Program-made: the position numbers and the translations under genes
Notes under the pieces: generated by a model
Told to the model about the DNA's origin: nothing
Seen by the model: the letters and a program-made list of their open reading frames with translations, nothing else
Database searches by the model: none
Shown: piece by piece, positions 1 through 6,999 of the stretch
Position numbering within the stretch: the first letter of the stretch is position 1
Layout of the letters: the number at the start of each line of letters is the position of its first letter
NCBI GenBank assembly: GCA_016550395.1
Contig: JABXGY010000094.1
Coordinates: 1 to 11,244 of the forward strand
Direction: 5' to 3'
DNA: 11,244 nucleotides
From: an archaeon
GTDB taxonomy: Archaea > Asgardarchaeota > Hermodarchaeia > Hermodarchaeales > Hermodarchaeaceae

Positions 1-653
1 GTTGGGTCTGGATGAAAGGGATGGCGACCAAATGTGGATTCTGGTTGTAAGGCGAAACTATGATTAGCTTCTATTGCAGCAAAATCACAGAGACCGGGAA
101 GGAAATTCTTAATGACATTAGAATACCCAGCAAAATAGTGATTCTTCATATCCGCTGCAACTACAAATGACTCCAAATCCATGATTGCTTCATTTACCTG
201 AACTTTGGTACCTCGGCTGGTCGTACCGATGAGTTTGCATGGTGATTGTAGGGCATCGTGCACGATGACGCGGTAGTGGGCAATCTGGTTGTGTTTACAA
301 TTGTTATGAATGGCATCGATTATTTCCTTGTTCCGTGCACTATCTGGTTCATGTGAACCCGTGGTAATGATGAAAGTTAAGTCCTTGGCCGGCTCGAATA
401 ATCGGGTTAACTCGTTTATGATGATCTCATGTGGTTCTGCACGTGTTCCATCTTCAATAAGAACACCTACTCGTCGATTAGTAATTGTCTCCGAGAGTGT
501 AATACCCATGGGGGTTTCTAATGCTTGACGGATCTTAGCAGCAATATCCTTAGTGGCTTGTTGTTTTCGTGGCTGGATAATTTCTCCAAGATTCTCATCT
601 GGGATTCGGAGGTTGATGTAGCTCTGCCCATAACGGAGTTGAATCGCTGCCAT
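1..653 (-). CDS. LarA-family nickel-dependent hydroxyacid racemase/epimerase (C-terminus beyond window)
   Basis: Translating the minus strand from the ATG at 653 gives 217 residues with no stop before the edge, about half of a LarA/DUF2088 protein. LarA inverts C2 of 2-hydroxyacids such as lactate with a covalently bound nickel-pincer nucleotide. Visible motifs are DGTR (68-71), GSHEP (99-103), VHD (131-133), GTTSRGTKV (143-151), NHYFAGYSNVIK (171-182) and EANH (195-198). Asp68, Arg71, His101, His172, Lys182 and His198 reproduce the spacing of the known lactate racemase residues D72, R75, H108, H174, K184 and H200, where the lysine holds the cofactor. The two residues before that Lys are Asn-Val at positions 179-180 (followed by Ile), where I recall Gly-Gly being usual. 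The start lies 6 bases after the kinase stop, with no clear ribosome site of its own, so translation is probably coupled. Characterised relatives also act on malate and sugar acids, so the substrate is open. The cofactor genes larB, larC and larE are not in the window. Confidence 0.85.
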   Translation of the reverse strand, partial: MAAIQLRYGQSYINLRIPDENLGEIIQPRKQQATKDIAAKIRQALETPMGITLSETITNRRVGVLIEDGTRAEPHEIIINELTRLFEPAKDLTFIITTGSHEPDSARNKEIIDAIHNNCKHNQIAHYRVIVHDALQSPCKLIGTTSRGTKVQVNEAIMDLESFVVAADMKNHYFAGYSNVIKNFLPGLCDFAAIEANHSFALQPESTFGRHPFHPDP

Positions 654-659
654 GATTGC

Positions 660-2207
660 TCATTGGTTCAGTGTGCCTAGCCGTGAAAAAACCTTTGCCT
701 TTTCTAAAGCTTCGTAACTGTTGGTTTGAATGGAAAAAAGTTCATCGTAGAGGTCTTCATGCTCTTTTATAGGAGAATAATGCTCACTGAAAGCCGTCAT
801 TTTCTCAGCAGCATCACTGACATTCGAATAGAGTCCTCCACCAACAGCTGCAAGAATAGCTGCACCTAACGCAGTAGCTTCTTCAATTTGACTTCGCTGT
901 ACCCGTAATTTAGTTACATCCGCTTGGATTTGGTTCCATACTTTGCTTCGTGTAGCTCCTCCTGTGAGTCGAAGTTCCTTTAGTGATATACCGAGTTCAC
1001 GCATGATATCGAGGTTCCGTCGTACTTCAAAAGCAGTGCCTTCCATGATGGCACGAATGATATCTGCGCGGTTATGTCCAAGGGCTAAGCCTATGATTAC
1101 CCCACGTGCCTCAGGATTCCAATGAGGAGCACCAGCACCAACAAAATGGGGTAAAACGAGGATGCCCCGAGCGCCAGGTGGAGATTGCTGTGCCTGCGTG
1201 TTCATAAACTCATAAGCATCGGTATTAAGAAATTGGGCGAGTTGTTTTTCTTCTTCTCCGAATTGGTCTCGAAACCAGCGATAAATAATCCCGCTAGTGA
1301 AGATACTGGCCTCAACAACCCATTTCTTGGGGACTGCATGACAGCTACACACTACTCGCCGTTTTGAATCGAATCGGGGTTGGTTTTCATATGCAAGTAT
1401 GAACGTACCAGTGCCAATAGTGGCTTTCACACGACCTGGTTTCACTACGCCTACTCCAATCGCACCACATTGTTGATCTCCTGCACCCACCACGACTGGA
1501 ACGTCAACAGGAAGACCTGTGGCTTTAGCTGCAGCTTTCGTAAGTTGCCCTATTGGTGTTGCTGAAGGGTATGGAGTTGGTAGCTTTTCTTGTGGAATTT
1601 TGAGCTGCTCACACATGAGGTTAGACCATTCAAAGCGCTCAATTGAAAATAACATTGTGCGAGAGGCATTACTGTAATCGGTCGCAATTTCTCCAGTTAG
1701 TCGGTGTAAGATGAAATCGTGGACAAGGAGGAATTTATGCGCATCTTGGAAAATCTGTGGTTTTTCCATTCTAAACCAGAGAATTTTAGGAGCTGAAAAA
1801 TAAGGATCGATAGGCAATCCTGTTTCGTTGAACACAATATCAGCACCAACTTGGTTTTGAATGCTTATGCACTGTGGAGTGGTCCGTCGATCTTGCCAGA
1901 CAATTGCGTTGTGAAGGGGTTGTCCCTTCTTGTCAACAGGAACAATAGTTTCACGTTGATTTGTGATACTTATTGCTGTAATTGCTTTGATTTGTTTACC
2001 GATTTGCTTCATTGCTATCTGAGCAGTTGAACATGTGGTTCGCCACCAATCTTCTGCATCTTGTTCCACCCAAGCAGGTTGTGGAAAAATTGATGAATAT
2101 TCTTGGTGGGCTTGTGTGACCAAGTTTCCAGTGTTCGCGTCAAATACTGTGGTACGTGTTCCGCTAGTACCTAAGTCAATTGCAACTACTAGCTGTGAAT
2201 CTACCAT
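660..2207 (-). CDS. FGGY-family carbohydrate kinase, glycerol-kinase-like active site
   Basis: This 515-residue ATP-dependent sugar or polyol kinase has the normal length for the FGGY family. The first phosphate loop is AIDLGTSGTR (9-18), TNQRET is at 82-87, IVWQDRRT at 102-109, PYFSAPK at 135-141, SNASRTMLF at 179-187, and AGDQQ at 242-246, with Asp244 the likely catalytic base. ATP-side motifs are TIGTGTF (263-269), GAGAPHW (357-363), GGA (416-418) and EEATALGAA (442-450). Arg85, Glu86, Tyr136 and Asp244 match the glycerol contacts of E. coli GlpK (R83, E84, Y135, D245), although the C-terminal half reads more like xylulokinase-type proteins. I chose the ATG at 2207 because GGAGATG (2215-2221) lies just upstream and the phosphate loop follows at once; the frame could extend to a GTG at 2273. 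It is the first gene of a minus-strand pair with the LarA-like gene. Glycerol kinase is possible, but the neighbour suggests a hydroxyacid or sugar-acid related substrate. Confidence 0.88.
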   Translation of the reverse strand: MVDSQLVVAIDLGTSGTRTTVFDANTGNLVTQAHQEYSSIFPQPAWVEQDAEDWWRTTCSTAQIAMKQIGKQIKAITAISITNQRETIVPVDKKGQPLHNAIVWQDRRTTPQCISIQNQVGADIVFNETGLPIDPYFSAPKILWFRMEKPQIFQDAHKFLLVHDFILHRLTGEIATDYSNASRTMLFSIERFEWSNLMCEQLKIPQEKLPTPYPSATPIGQLTKAAAKATGLPVDVPVVVGAGDQQCGAIGVGVVKPGRVKATIGTGTFILAYENQPRFDSKRRVVCSCHAVPKKWVVEASIFTSGIIYRWFRDQFGEEEKQLAQFLNTDAYEFMNTQAQQSPPGARGILVLPHFVGAGAPHWNPEARGVIIGLALGHNRADIIRAIMEGTAFEVRRNLDIMRELGISLKELRLTGGATRSKVWNQIQADVTKLRVQRSQIEEATALGAAILAAVGGGLYSNVSDAAEKMTAFSEHYSPIKEHEDLYDELFSIQTNSYEALEKAKVFSRLGTLNQ

Positions 2208-2214
2208 TGAAAAA

Positions 2215-2250
2215 CATCTCCGGTTAACAACTTTGTTAGCAGATAAAACT
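2215..2250 (-). promoter_or_regulatory. Candidate promoter, operator and ribosome binding site of the kinase-LarA pair
   Basis: Read on the minus strand, AGTTTTATCT (2250-2241) is a TATA-like box. It is followed by the perfect inverted repeat TAACAA-CT-TTGTTA (plus-strand 2225-2238) and then by GGAGATG (2221-2215), a good archaeal Shine-Dalgarno site in front of the ATG at 2207. Transcription would be expected to begin about 25 bases after the box, near 2220. This would put the palindrome between TATA box and start site, where archaeal repressors often bind. The ribosome site is solid; the TATA box and the operator are inferred. Confidence 0.4.
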
Positions 2251-2285
2251 TGTATCCCTCTTGGATAACCCACAGGCTTATGATA

Positions 2286-2320
2286 CTTTATTGCATTTGA
2301 TTACTATTCATAATGGTGAT
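2286..2320 (+). promoter_or_regulatory. Candidate promoter and ribosome binding site of the Sir2 gene
   Basis: CTTTATTG (2286-2293) is a weak TATA-like box 33-40 bases before the Sir2 start. GGTGAT (2315-2320) is a good Shine-Dalgarno match ending 5 bases before the ATG at 2326. The ribosome site is clear and the promoter tentative. The 118-base gap 2208-2325 serves both divergent genes, and I see no RNA gene in it. Confidence 0.35.
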
Positions 2321-2325
2321 AGTTC

Positions 2326-3093
2326 ATGAGTGAAGAGGCAATTAACCAGGCTGCACAAATGATAATACGCTCCAAATCTACGGTGGTCCTCACAGGTGCT
2401 GGTGCATCAACAAAAAGTGGGATTCCTGACTTTCGAAGTCCTGATGGGCTTTGGAGTAAAGTTGATCCCGCAAAATTTGCTAGCGTCAACGGATTTCTTA
2501 GTGATCCCAAAGGTTGGTGGGAAACAGCACTGGATCTTGCACCTACAATAATGAACGCTAAGCCTAATCCAGCCCATAAAATGCTTGCTCAACTTGAGAA
2601 GATGGGTTTAGTTGATTGTGTTGTGACGCAGAATGTGGATGGTTTACATCAAAGAGCAGGAAGCAAGAGAGTGTTAGAGGTCCATGGAAGTCTGTTCACT
2701 GCTACATGCACGGTCTGCCTCGTTAAAGTAGATCGTAAATATTTGGAGAAGGCAATGAAGAAACGCCAAATTCCTGTTATGTGCCCAGCTTGTGGATCCC
2801 TAATTAAGCTCGATACAGTCTTTTTTGGTGAAGCATTACCTCAAAATGTCTTAAGTGAAGCTATAAATTCTACAAGAAATAGCCAACTTCTAGTAACTAT
2901 TGGCTCGTATCTAGTTGTGTATCCTATCGCCACATTACCAACGATAGCCAAACAAAGTGGGGCGGGTCTAATCATCATTAATCTTGAACCAACACCATTT
3001 GACACAGTTGCAGATATTGTATTTCATGCAGAAGCAGGTGAAACGTTAACACATATTGTGAAAGCCATCCAAGAACTTCAAAAGAAGCGCTAA
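2326..3093 (+). CDS. Sir2-family NAD-dependent protein deacylase (sirtuin)
   Basis: At 255 residues this is a compact single-domain sirtuin that removes acyl groups from lysines while consuming NAD. NAD-binding motifs are GAGAS (24-28) and SGIPDFRSPDGLW (31-43). TQNVDGLH (101-108) is the sirtuin core and His120 in EVHGS is the catalytic base. Four cysteines, C128, C131, C153 and C156, form the zinc site, followed by VFFGEALP (165-172). The late GTS motif is altered to GSY (193-195), so a tyrosine replaces a serine at the NAD pocket. The ATG at 2326 has a GGTGAT site 5 bases upstream. In other archaea Sir2 deacetylates the chromatin protein Alba and acyl-CoA synthetases, but the target here is unknown. 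I see no clear Tyr-xx-Arg pair typical of desuccinylases, so deacetylation is the default guess. The next gene lies 90 bases on and may have its own promoter. Confidence 0.93.
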   Translation: MSEEAINQAAQMIIRSKSTVVLTGAGASTKSGIPDFRSPDGLWSKVDPAKFASVNGFLSDPKGWWETALDLAPTIMNAKPNPAHKMLAQLEKMGLVDCVVTQNVDGLHQRAGSKRVLEVHGSLFTATCTVCLVKVDRKYLEKAMKKRQIPVMCPACGSLIKLDTVFFGEALPQNVLSEAINSTRNSQLLVTIGSYLVVYPIATLPTIAKQSGAGLIIINLEPTPFDTVADIVFHAEAGETLTHIVKAIQELQKKR

Positions 3094-3122
3094 TGCGGAT
3101 GCCATTCTTCAAAACTTACGCC

Positions 3123-3175
3123 TTTTTATTCCAAGAACTACTTACACACACTAACACTCAATAAGTTGCTAGAGG
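3123..3175 (+). promoter_or_regulatory. Candidate TATA box and start-deciding ribosome site of the flavoprotein
   Basis: TTTTTATT (3123-3130) could be a TATA box for the downstream flavoprotein or, equally, a T-rich terminator for the Sir2 gene. GAGG (3172-3175), within GAGGATGT, lies 8 bases before the GTG at 3184 and favours that start over the TTG at 3166, which has no Shine-Dalgarno sequence. Confidence 0.3.
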
Positions 3176-3183
3176 ATGTAATT

Positions 3184-3699
3184 GTGAAGAAAGTTATTGA
3201 TGAGAAAGAGGGGCGAAAGGCATTTCCTCCTTATCCCTTAGCCTTGGTGACGATTCCAGGATCCCCACCAAATATCATTACTGCTGCATTAATCCATGTT
3301 TTTTCATTTGAGCCTTTGCAAATTGGCATTGGAATTGCTCCCACTCGTTATAGCTATGAGCTCCTTAAGGTCGCTTCTGGATTCGTCGTAAATATTCCGA
3401 CTAAAGAATTGCTCGATCAAGTGATATTCTGTGGAACCAAATCTGGTCGGGATGTAAATAAATTTGAAAAAACCAGATTAACAGATGTTCCTGCCCAAAT
3501 AGTCGAAGCGCCATTAATCGACGAATGTCCAGTTAACTATGAATGTGAAATTACCCAAATGATTGAGACGGGGGACCATCACTGGTTCATTGGAGAAGTC
3601 AAAGTTATTCATAAAGATATGAATTTTAGTCGAGAAAATGCATTGTGCTATTGGGCGGGAGAATTTCGCCTTCCAGGTACACTTCTTCGTCATCGATAA
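3184..3699 (+). CDS. Flavin reductase-like (flavoredoxin-type) FMN-binding protein
   Basis: This 171-residue protein matches the flavin reductase-like, flavoredoxin-type split-barrel family. It has PYPLALVT near residue 16, an ITAALIHVFSFEP stretch in the place of the usual FMN-contacting segment, YSYELL, and GFVVNIPTKELLD, the typical barrel strand before an alpha helix. A CGTKSGRDVNKF segment and a later GDHHWFIGEV strand complete the fold. Such proteins bind FMN and reduce flavin or act as small electron carriers in the cytoplasm. Its length is slightly short but complete for the family. The start is the GTG at 3184, supported by GAGG 8 bases upstream; the same frame extends to a TTG at 3166. 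It follows the Sir2 gene on the same strand and ends 14 bases from the convergent radical SAM gene. The physiological partner is not visible here. Confidence 0.8.
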   Translation: MKKVIDEKEGRKAFPPYPLALVTIPGSPPNIITAALIHVFSFEPLQIGIGIAPTRYSYELLKVASGFVVNIPTKELLDQVIFCGTKSGRDVNKFEKTRLTDVPAQIVEAPLIDECPVNYECEITQMIETGDHHWFIGEVKVIHKDMNFSRENALCYWAGEFRLPGTLLRHR

Positions 3700-3713
3700 T
3701 TGAAACGGATAAT

Positions 3714-5438
3714 TCAGGTGCGAAGACGATACTGAGATTCGTGATTCGCATAATGCATTTCTCGGGGTACATCTTCACTTCCGGGTATCACTGGTAAGAG
3801 GCTAATATGCCGTTGATGACGTTGTGTTAGTGATTTGGGTAGCTCTCCACCAAAGGGATGACTGAATGGGAGCATGAAACGATAGTCTTTCCCTAAGATT
3901 CCAGCAATACGCGTGAGCATCCGTTTTGATTTTCCACCATGCTTGTATCGATAATAAGCAAGGTAAAGGAACCCACCAATAAGTTTGATGATTTGGCGAT
4001 TAATCCACGTTTCTTTGATATTCCCTAACCATGTATCCCGCCAATGCAGAAGGTTATGATCCCAACATTCAACGAACATTTCCCATTGCAGTTCCGTCAA
4101 CCTTCGAAGATTCAACGTTTTCTCCTTTCGTAACGCACAATCTTCCAGTGAAACAAAGAACAAGGGTACAAAGAACGTCTTGAACCGGCGCATCCGGTGA
4201 ACTAGATCTAAGGTTAATAACACATCTTCTTCAGTTTCCTTCGGTAGACCAGTTACTAGAGTGCATAAAGGTAACCAATTTGCATCATTTAGAATGCCAT
4301 AGGCTTCGCACACAATCTCAGGCCATTCACTCACATTATAGGGTAAAGCCTTTCCCCGCATATGTTCTTGCATCAACCGTGGACTACCAGTTTCAACTCC
4401 TACTTCCACAGTAACGACAGGATTACCCCGGTAAAAATAGCGACTTTTCTGACCAATAGTTTCTGTGATTTCTTGGACCATTCCAGGTTCAATAATCGCT
4501 GGTGCTAAAGAGGCGTGTGCCGTTTGAACAACATCAACTCCTGGTTCTTTGACAACAGCTTTGTACAAATTGACTACTGCATCTCGGTTGGGTAGAAATC
4601 TCTCCTTTGACCCATAAAGGAAGACATCATCGGTGTTAAGAAGGATCATGTTAGCCCCAGATTGAAGATTTGCACGAACCTCTCGTAGAATTTTTTCAAT
4701 CGGAAAGTTCCGGCGGAACTTCATAGTAGGCGAACAGAATTGACATCCTCGCCCACATCCCCTAGAAATTTCCACTGCCCCATAAATCGCACCATTACGA
4801 ATGATAGGGATATCCTCATCAGCAGGACGTTCTGCAATGACTATTGGAGGAAGGGTTTCACCTCGCACTGCCTTCTCAAATATCTTAGGTGCGGTCTTCT
4901 CGGATTCACCCATGACAATGCAATCAAAGCCGTAGTCTTTGCGCAGTTTAGAATTTTTTAGTTGCCAGGATCCTGCTCCCCCAAGGATTCGTGGTGTTTG
5001 GTATTTTTTGAATGCAGGATTTTGCATAAGGCGCCAAAACTCTAAACCAGTTGCTGCAATTCCCCCAAGCCCCGTAAGTGACGTATAAGTCAGGCTCACA
5101 TATGCCATACCTAAGGGATCCATACTAGAGACGCCGACAACCTTTGTCTTAGAACCCATTACGTGCTTAATTTGATTTGGATGAACTGTGATAACATCGT
5201 TTTCATCAAATCCGTTCTCCAATAGGGTTGCTTCAATTTTTCGAAGACCATACGGTGCAAAAGGTGCGGAACGATCTGCATTAGGCGGGTCTGGTTTATA
5301 CAAGGCACGTAGTAAGAATTTTGGGAATAATCGCCCAGGAAATCCGCCAGCAAATGCTATAAATGGATCTGCATCCCATCCTGCCATTTCGGCAATCGAG
5401 GCAGTTAAAACAACTTTCCTTCCACCGTTATTTCCCAT
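3714..5438 (-). CDS. Radical SAM protein with B12-binding-like N-terminal domain, unknown function
   Basis: This 574-residue protein has three parts. Residues 1-205 resemble a cobalamin-binding Rossmann domain, with VVGVSSMDPLG (100-110), ILGGAGSW (151-158) and the loop CIVMGESE (173-180), but the DxHxxG cobalamin motif is absent. Residues 222-410 form the radical SAM barrel. ISRGCGRGCQFCSP carries the CxxxCxxC cluster ligands C228, C232 and C235, followed by VEVGVETGSPRLMQ (343-356) and VTGLPKETEED (395-405). Residues 411-574 are a C-terminal extension rich in Trp, Tyr, His and Arg, with a hydrophobic stretch at 483-495. Related archaeal enzymes methylate, couple or cyclise lipids, cofactors or peptides; I cannot name the substrate. 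The start is the ATG at 5438 with GAGGGAT upstream; a TTG at 5441 is less likely. It has its own 187-base leader downstream of pmbA and ends convergent with the flavoprotein. Archaeal tetraether-lipid enzymes belong to this broad superfamily, but that link is speculative. Confidence 0.85.
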   Translation of the reverse strand: MGNNGGRKVVLTASIAEMAGWDADPFIAFAGGFPGRLFPKFLLRALYKPDPPNADRSAPFAPYGLRKIEATLLENGFDENDVITVHPNQIKHVMGSKTKVVGVSSMDPLGMAYVSLTYTSLTGLGGIAATGLEFWRLMQNPAFKKYQTPRILGGAGSWQLKNSKLRKDYGFDCIVMGESEKTAPKIFEKAVRGETLPPIVIAERPADEDIPIIRNGAIYGAVEISRGCGRGCQFCSPTMKFRRNFPIEKILREVRANLQSGANMILLNTDDVFLYGSKERFLPNRDAVVNLYKAVVKEPGVDVVQTAHASLAPAIIEPGMVQEITETIGQKSRYFYRGNPVVTVEVGVETGSPRLMQEHMRGKALPYNVSEWPEIVCEAYGILNDANWLPLCTLVTGLPKETEEDVLLTLDLVHRMRRFKTFFVPLFFVSLEDCALRKEKTLNLRRLTELQWEMFVECWDHNLLHWRDTWLGNIKETWINRQIIKLIGGFLYLAYYRYKHGGKSKRMLTRIAGILGKDYRFMLPFSHPFGGELPKSLTQRHQRHISLLPVIPGSEDVPREMHYANHESQYRLRT

Positions 5439-5625
5439 CAAAAATCCCTCAGAGCTATATTTTTACGAGCCTTAATAATCACGCTCTGTGTTCATTCATT
5501 TTCCTCTTTAATAGGAATTAACTTGGCTTGTGTTCACACCTCTAATACTTTTCGCCAGTCTTAGTTCTACACTTGCATCTGGCATATAAATCTGACCAGT
5601 TTTGCCACATTATTTTTCATAAACA
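5439..5625 (-). promoter_or_regulatory. Leader and promoter region of the radical SAM gene
   Basis: On the minus strand TTTATATG (5590-5583) is the best TATA-box match in the window, with expected initiation near 5560 and a leader of about 120 bases. The leader contains the palindrome TGTG-TT-CACA (5529-5538). The first eight bases of this site, TGTGTTCA, recur at 5487-5494, exactly 42 bases away, so a tandem regulator site is possible. GAGGGAT near 5444-5450 is the ribosome site. A six-codon reading frame after AGAGGAAA lies inside the leader. I see no RNA gene. Confidence 0.4.
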
Positions 5626-6999
5626 CTACTGGGTAGCTGCCGTCATGGGAACATCCTTGATTCGCACAAAGGGAATAAAGGTTGGTGTATCAACCTCCCA
5701 CCATCGGACTTGACGTGGTTCCTTTCCCATTGCCTCCACGTTGGCCAACATACGGAGAAGATTATCGGCAATTCGTAATTTCTGAACCGGTTGACCAATT
5801 TCCCCATTTTTAATAAGAAACATGCCATCACGTGGAATCGTTGAGAATGTACCTTCAAGCTGACTTGTATAACGGAGATACCAATTCGATGTCACATAGA
5901 TAGTTGGTCTTTGGGGTTCAAGGAGTTCTTCAAAGGAGGCATCACCCTTAGAAAAGACAATGTTTGTAGGGGCGGGAACAACCAATTTAGTTCCCAAACT
6001 AAATTTAACCAGTTGACAATTACCTGTACTCTTTGTTTGTTGCATTCGGGCAGTTGAAGCGTTATGTACTAAACCCTCTAACTTGCCATTGGTAATAATG
6101 GAGGATCTCTGAGTAGGAGTACCTTCGAAGTCAAAAGGAGCGCTTCCCAACCCATTTGGCATTCTACCATCATCCCAAATTTGTAATAAATCAGGACCTA
6201 TTTTCTCGCCGAGTTTGTCTTTCAGAGGACTCATTCCCATCAAAAACAACAATGGGTTTGCAGATCCAGCTAACTCGCCAAGAATTGAGGCTGCAACAGT
6301 GGGGTGCAAGACTAAATCATATTTACCAGCCTTTCCCTGTTTTCCATCCACGGCAAGTGAGGCAATCTCACCAGACTCTTTGCCAGCATAAGTGATGGTT
6401 CTTTCTACATTTCCCAGCGTTCGTCCAACAGCAATCCCCTGTCCTGAACTTTCAGGATCCACAAAACTCCTAAGAGTTATTCGATAGCTCGATTCTGGAA
6501 ATGCACCACTAAAACCTTGTGAAGTTTTAAGCATGACATGAGTTTCATCGAAGAAGAAAGACCCTGCAGTACGCTTTGCTCCACTTTTCTGTGCGGCATT
6601 TAACGCAGCCATAACCACATCCGGAGCTTGATCTGGGAAATCCCGAATTCGTTTATCATAAAGGGTTTCAACTTTTGTCGGTGGTTTGATATCTTCTTGA
6701 AGTCCCTGAAATAACGGTGTAGGCTGAAGGCTTTTTACAAATTTCTTCAAATGCCCAATTTCTTTGGTGATAACCTTTGGTGATGGATTAAAAATCTCAG
6801 TGGTCCCAATTCGACCCTCTATAGCAACAAATACCTCTAACACTGTATACTCCCATTGTTTGAAGATATCGATCTCAGAATTACTAATCCGAATCTGATG
6901 CTCCAATACGTTACGTCCTCGAACTATGGCTTCTCCTTCTGCTGAAGCTATCTTTAGAGCCTGATCAATCATTGTACCTAGTTCTTCTTTTCCTGTCAT
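5626..6999 (-). CDS. pmbA: TldE/PmbA, non-catalytic partner of the TldD metallopeptidase
   Basis: This 457-residue protein belongs to the TldD/PmbA peptidase family U62. In bacteria TldD and TldE (PmbA) form a heteromer that cleaves small unfolded or modified peptides such as the microcin B17 leader and the CcdA antitoxin; only TldD carries the metal site. Here the metal-helix region reads LHPTVAASILGELAG (231-245) with no HExxxH, which identifies the non-catalytic subunit. Family motifs include FEGTPTQRSSI (291-301), the LEGLVHNASTARM loop (308-319), and a C-terminal DGMFLIKNGEIGQPV segment (391-405). The ATG at 6999 shares one base with the tldD stop (TAATG), and GGAGGG (7008-7013) inside tldD lies 8 bases upstream. 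The overlap implies coupled translation and equal subunit amounts. The archaeal substrate is unknown. Confidence 0.93.
   Translation of the reverse strand: MTGKEELGTMIDQALKIASAEGEAIVRGRNVLEHQIRISNSEIDIFKQWEYTVLEVFVAIEGRIGTTEIFNPSPKVITKEIGHLKKFVKSLQPTPLFQGLQEDIKPPTKVETLYDKRIRDFPDQAPDVVMAALNAAQKSGAKRTAGSFFFDETHVMLKTSQGFSGAFPESSYRITLRSFVDPESSGQGIAVGRTLGNVERTITYAGKESGEIASLAVDGKQGKAGKYDLVLHPTVAASILGELAGSANPLLFLMGMSPLKDKLGEKIGPDLLQIWDDGRMPNGLGSAPFDFEGTPTQRSSIITNGKLEGLVHNASTARMQQTKSTGNCQLVKFSLGTKLVVPAPTNIVFSKGDASFEELLEPQRPTIYVTSNWYLRYTSQLEGTFSTIPRDGMFLIKNGEIGQPVQKLRIADNLLRMLANVEAMGKEPRQVRWWEVDTPTFIPFVRIKDVPMTAATQ

Noticed and set aside
3123..3130. T-rich stretch as a definite terminator of the Sir2 gene
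   Set aside because: It is equally a TATA-like box for the next gene, and there is no hairpin or longer T run to decide.
5473..5500. Six-codon upstream ORF in the radical SAM leader after AGAGGAAA
   Set aside because: Too short to support a role without conservation data; mentioned only within the leader feature.
5508..5585. 25-codon minus-strand ORF between pmbA and the radical SAM gene, a possible peptide precursor
   Set aside because: It has no ribosome site, overlaps the TATA box, has no core-like Cys, Gly or Ser-Thr run, and its length is expected by chance.
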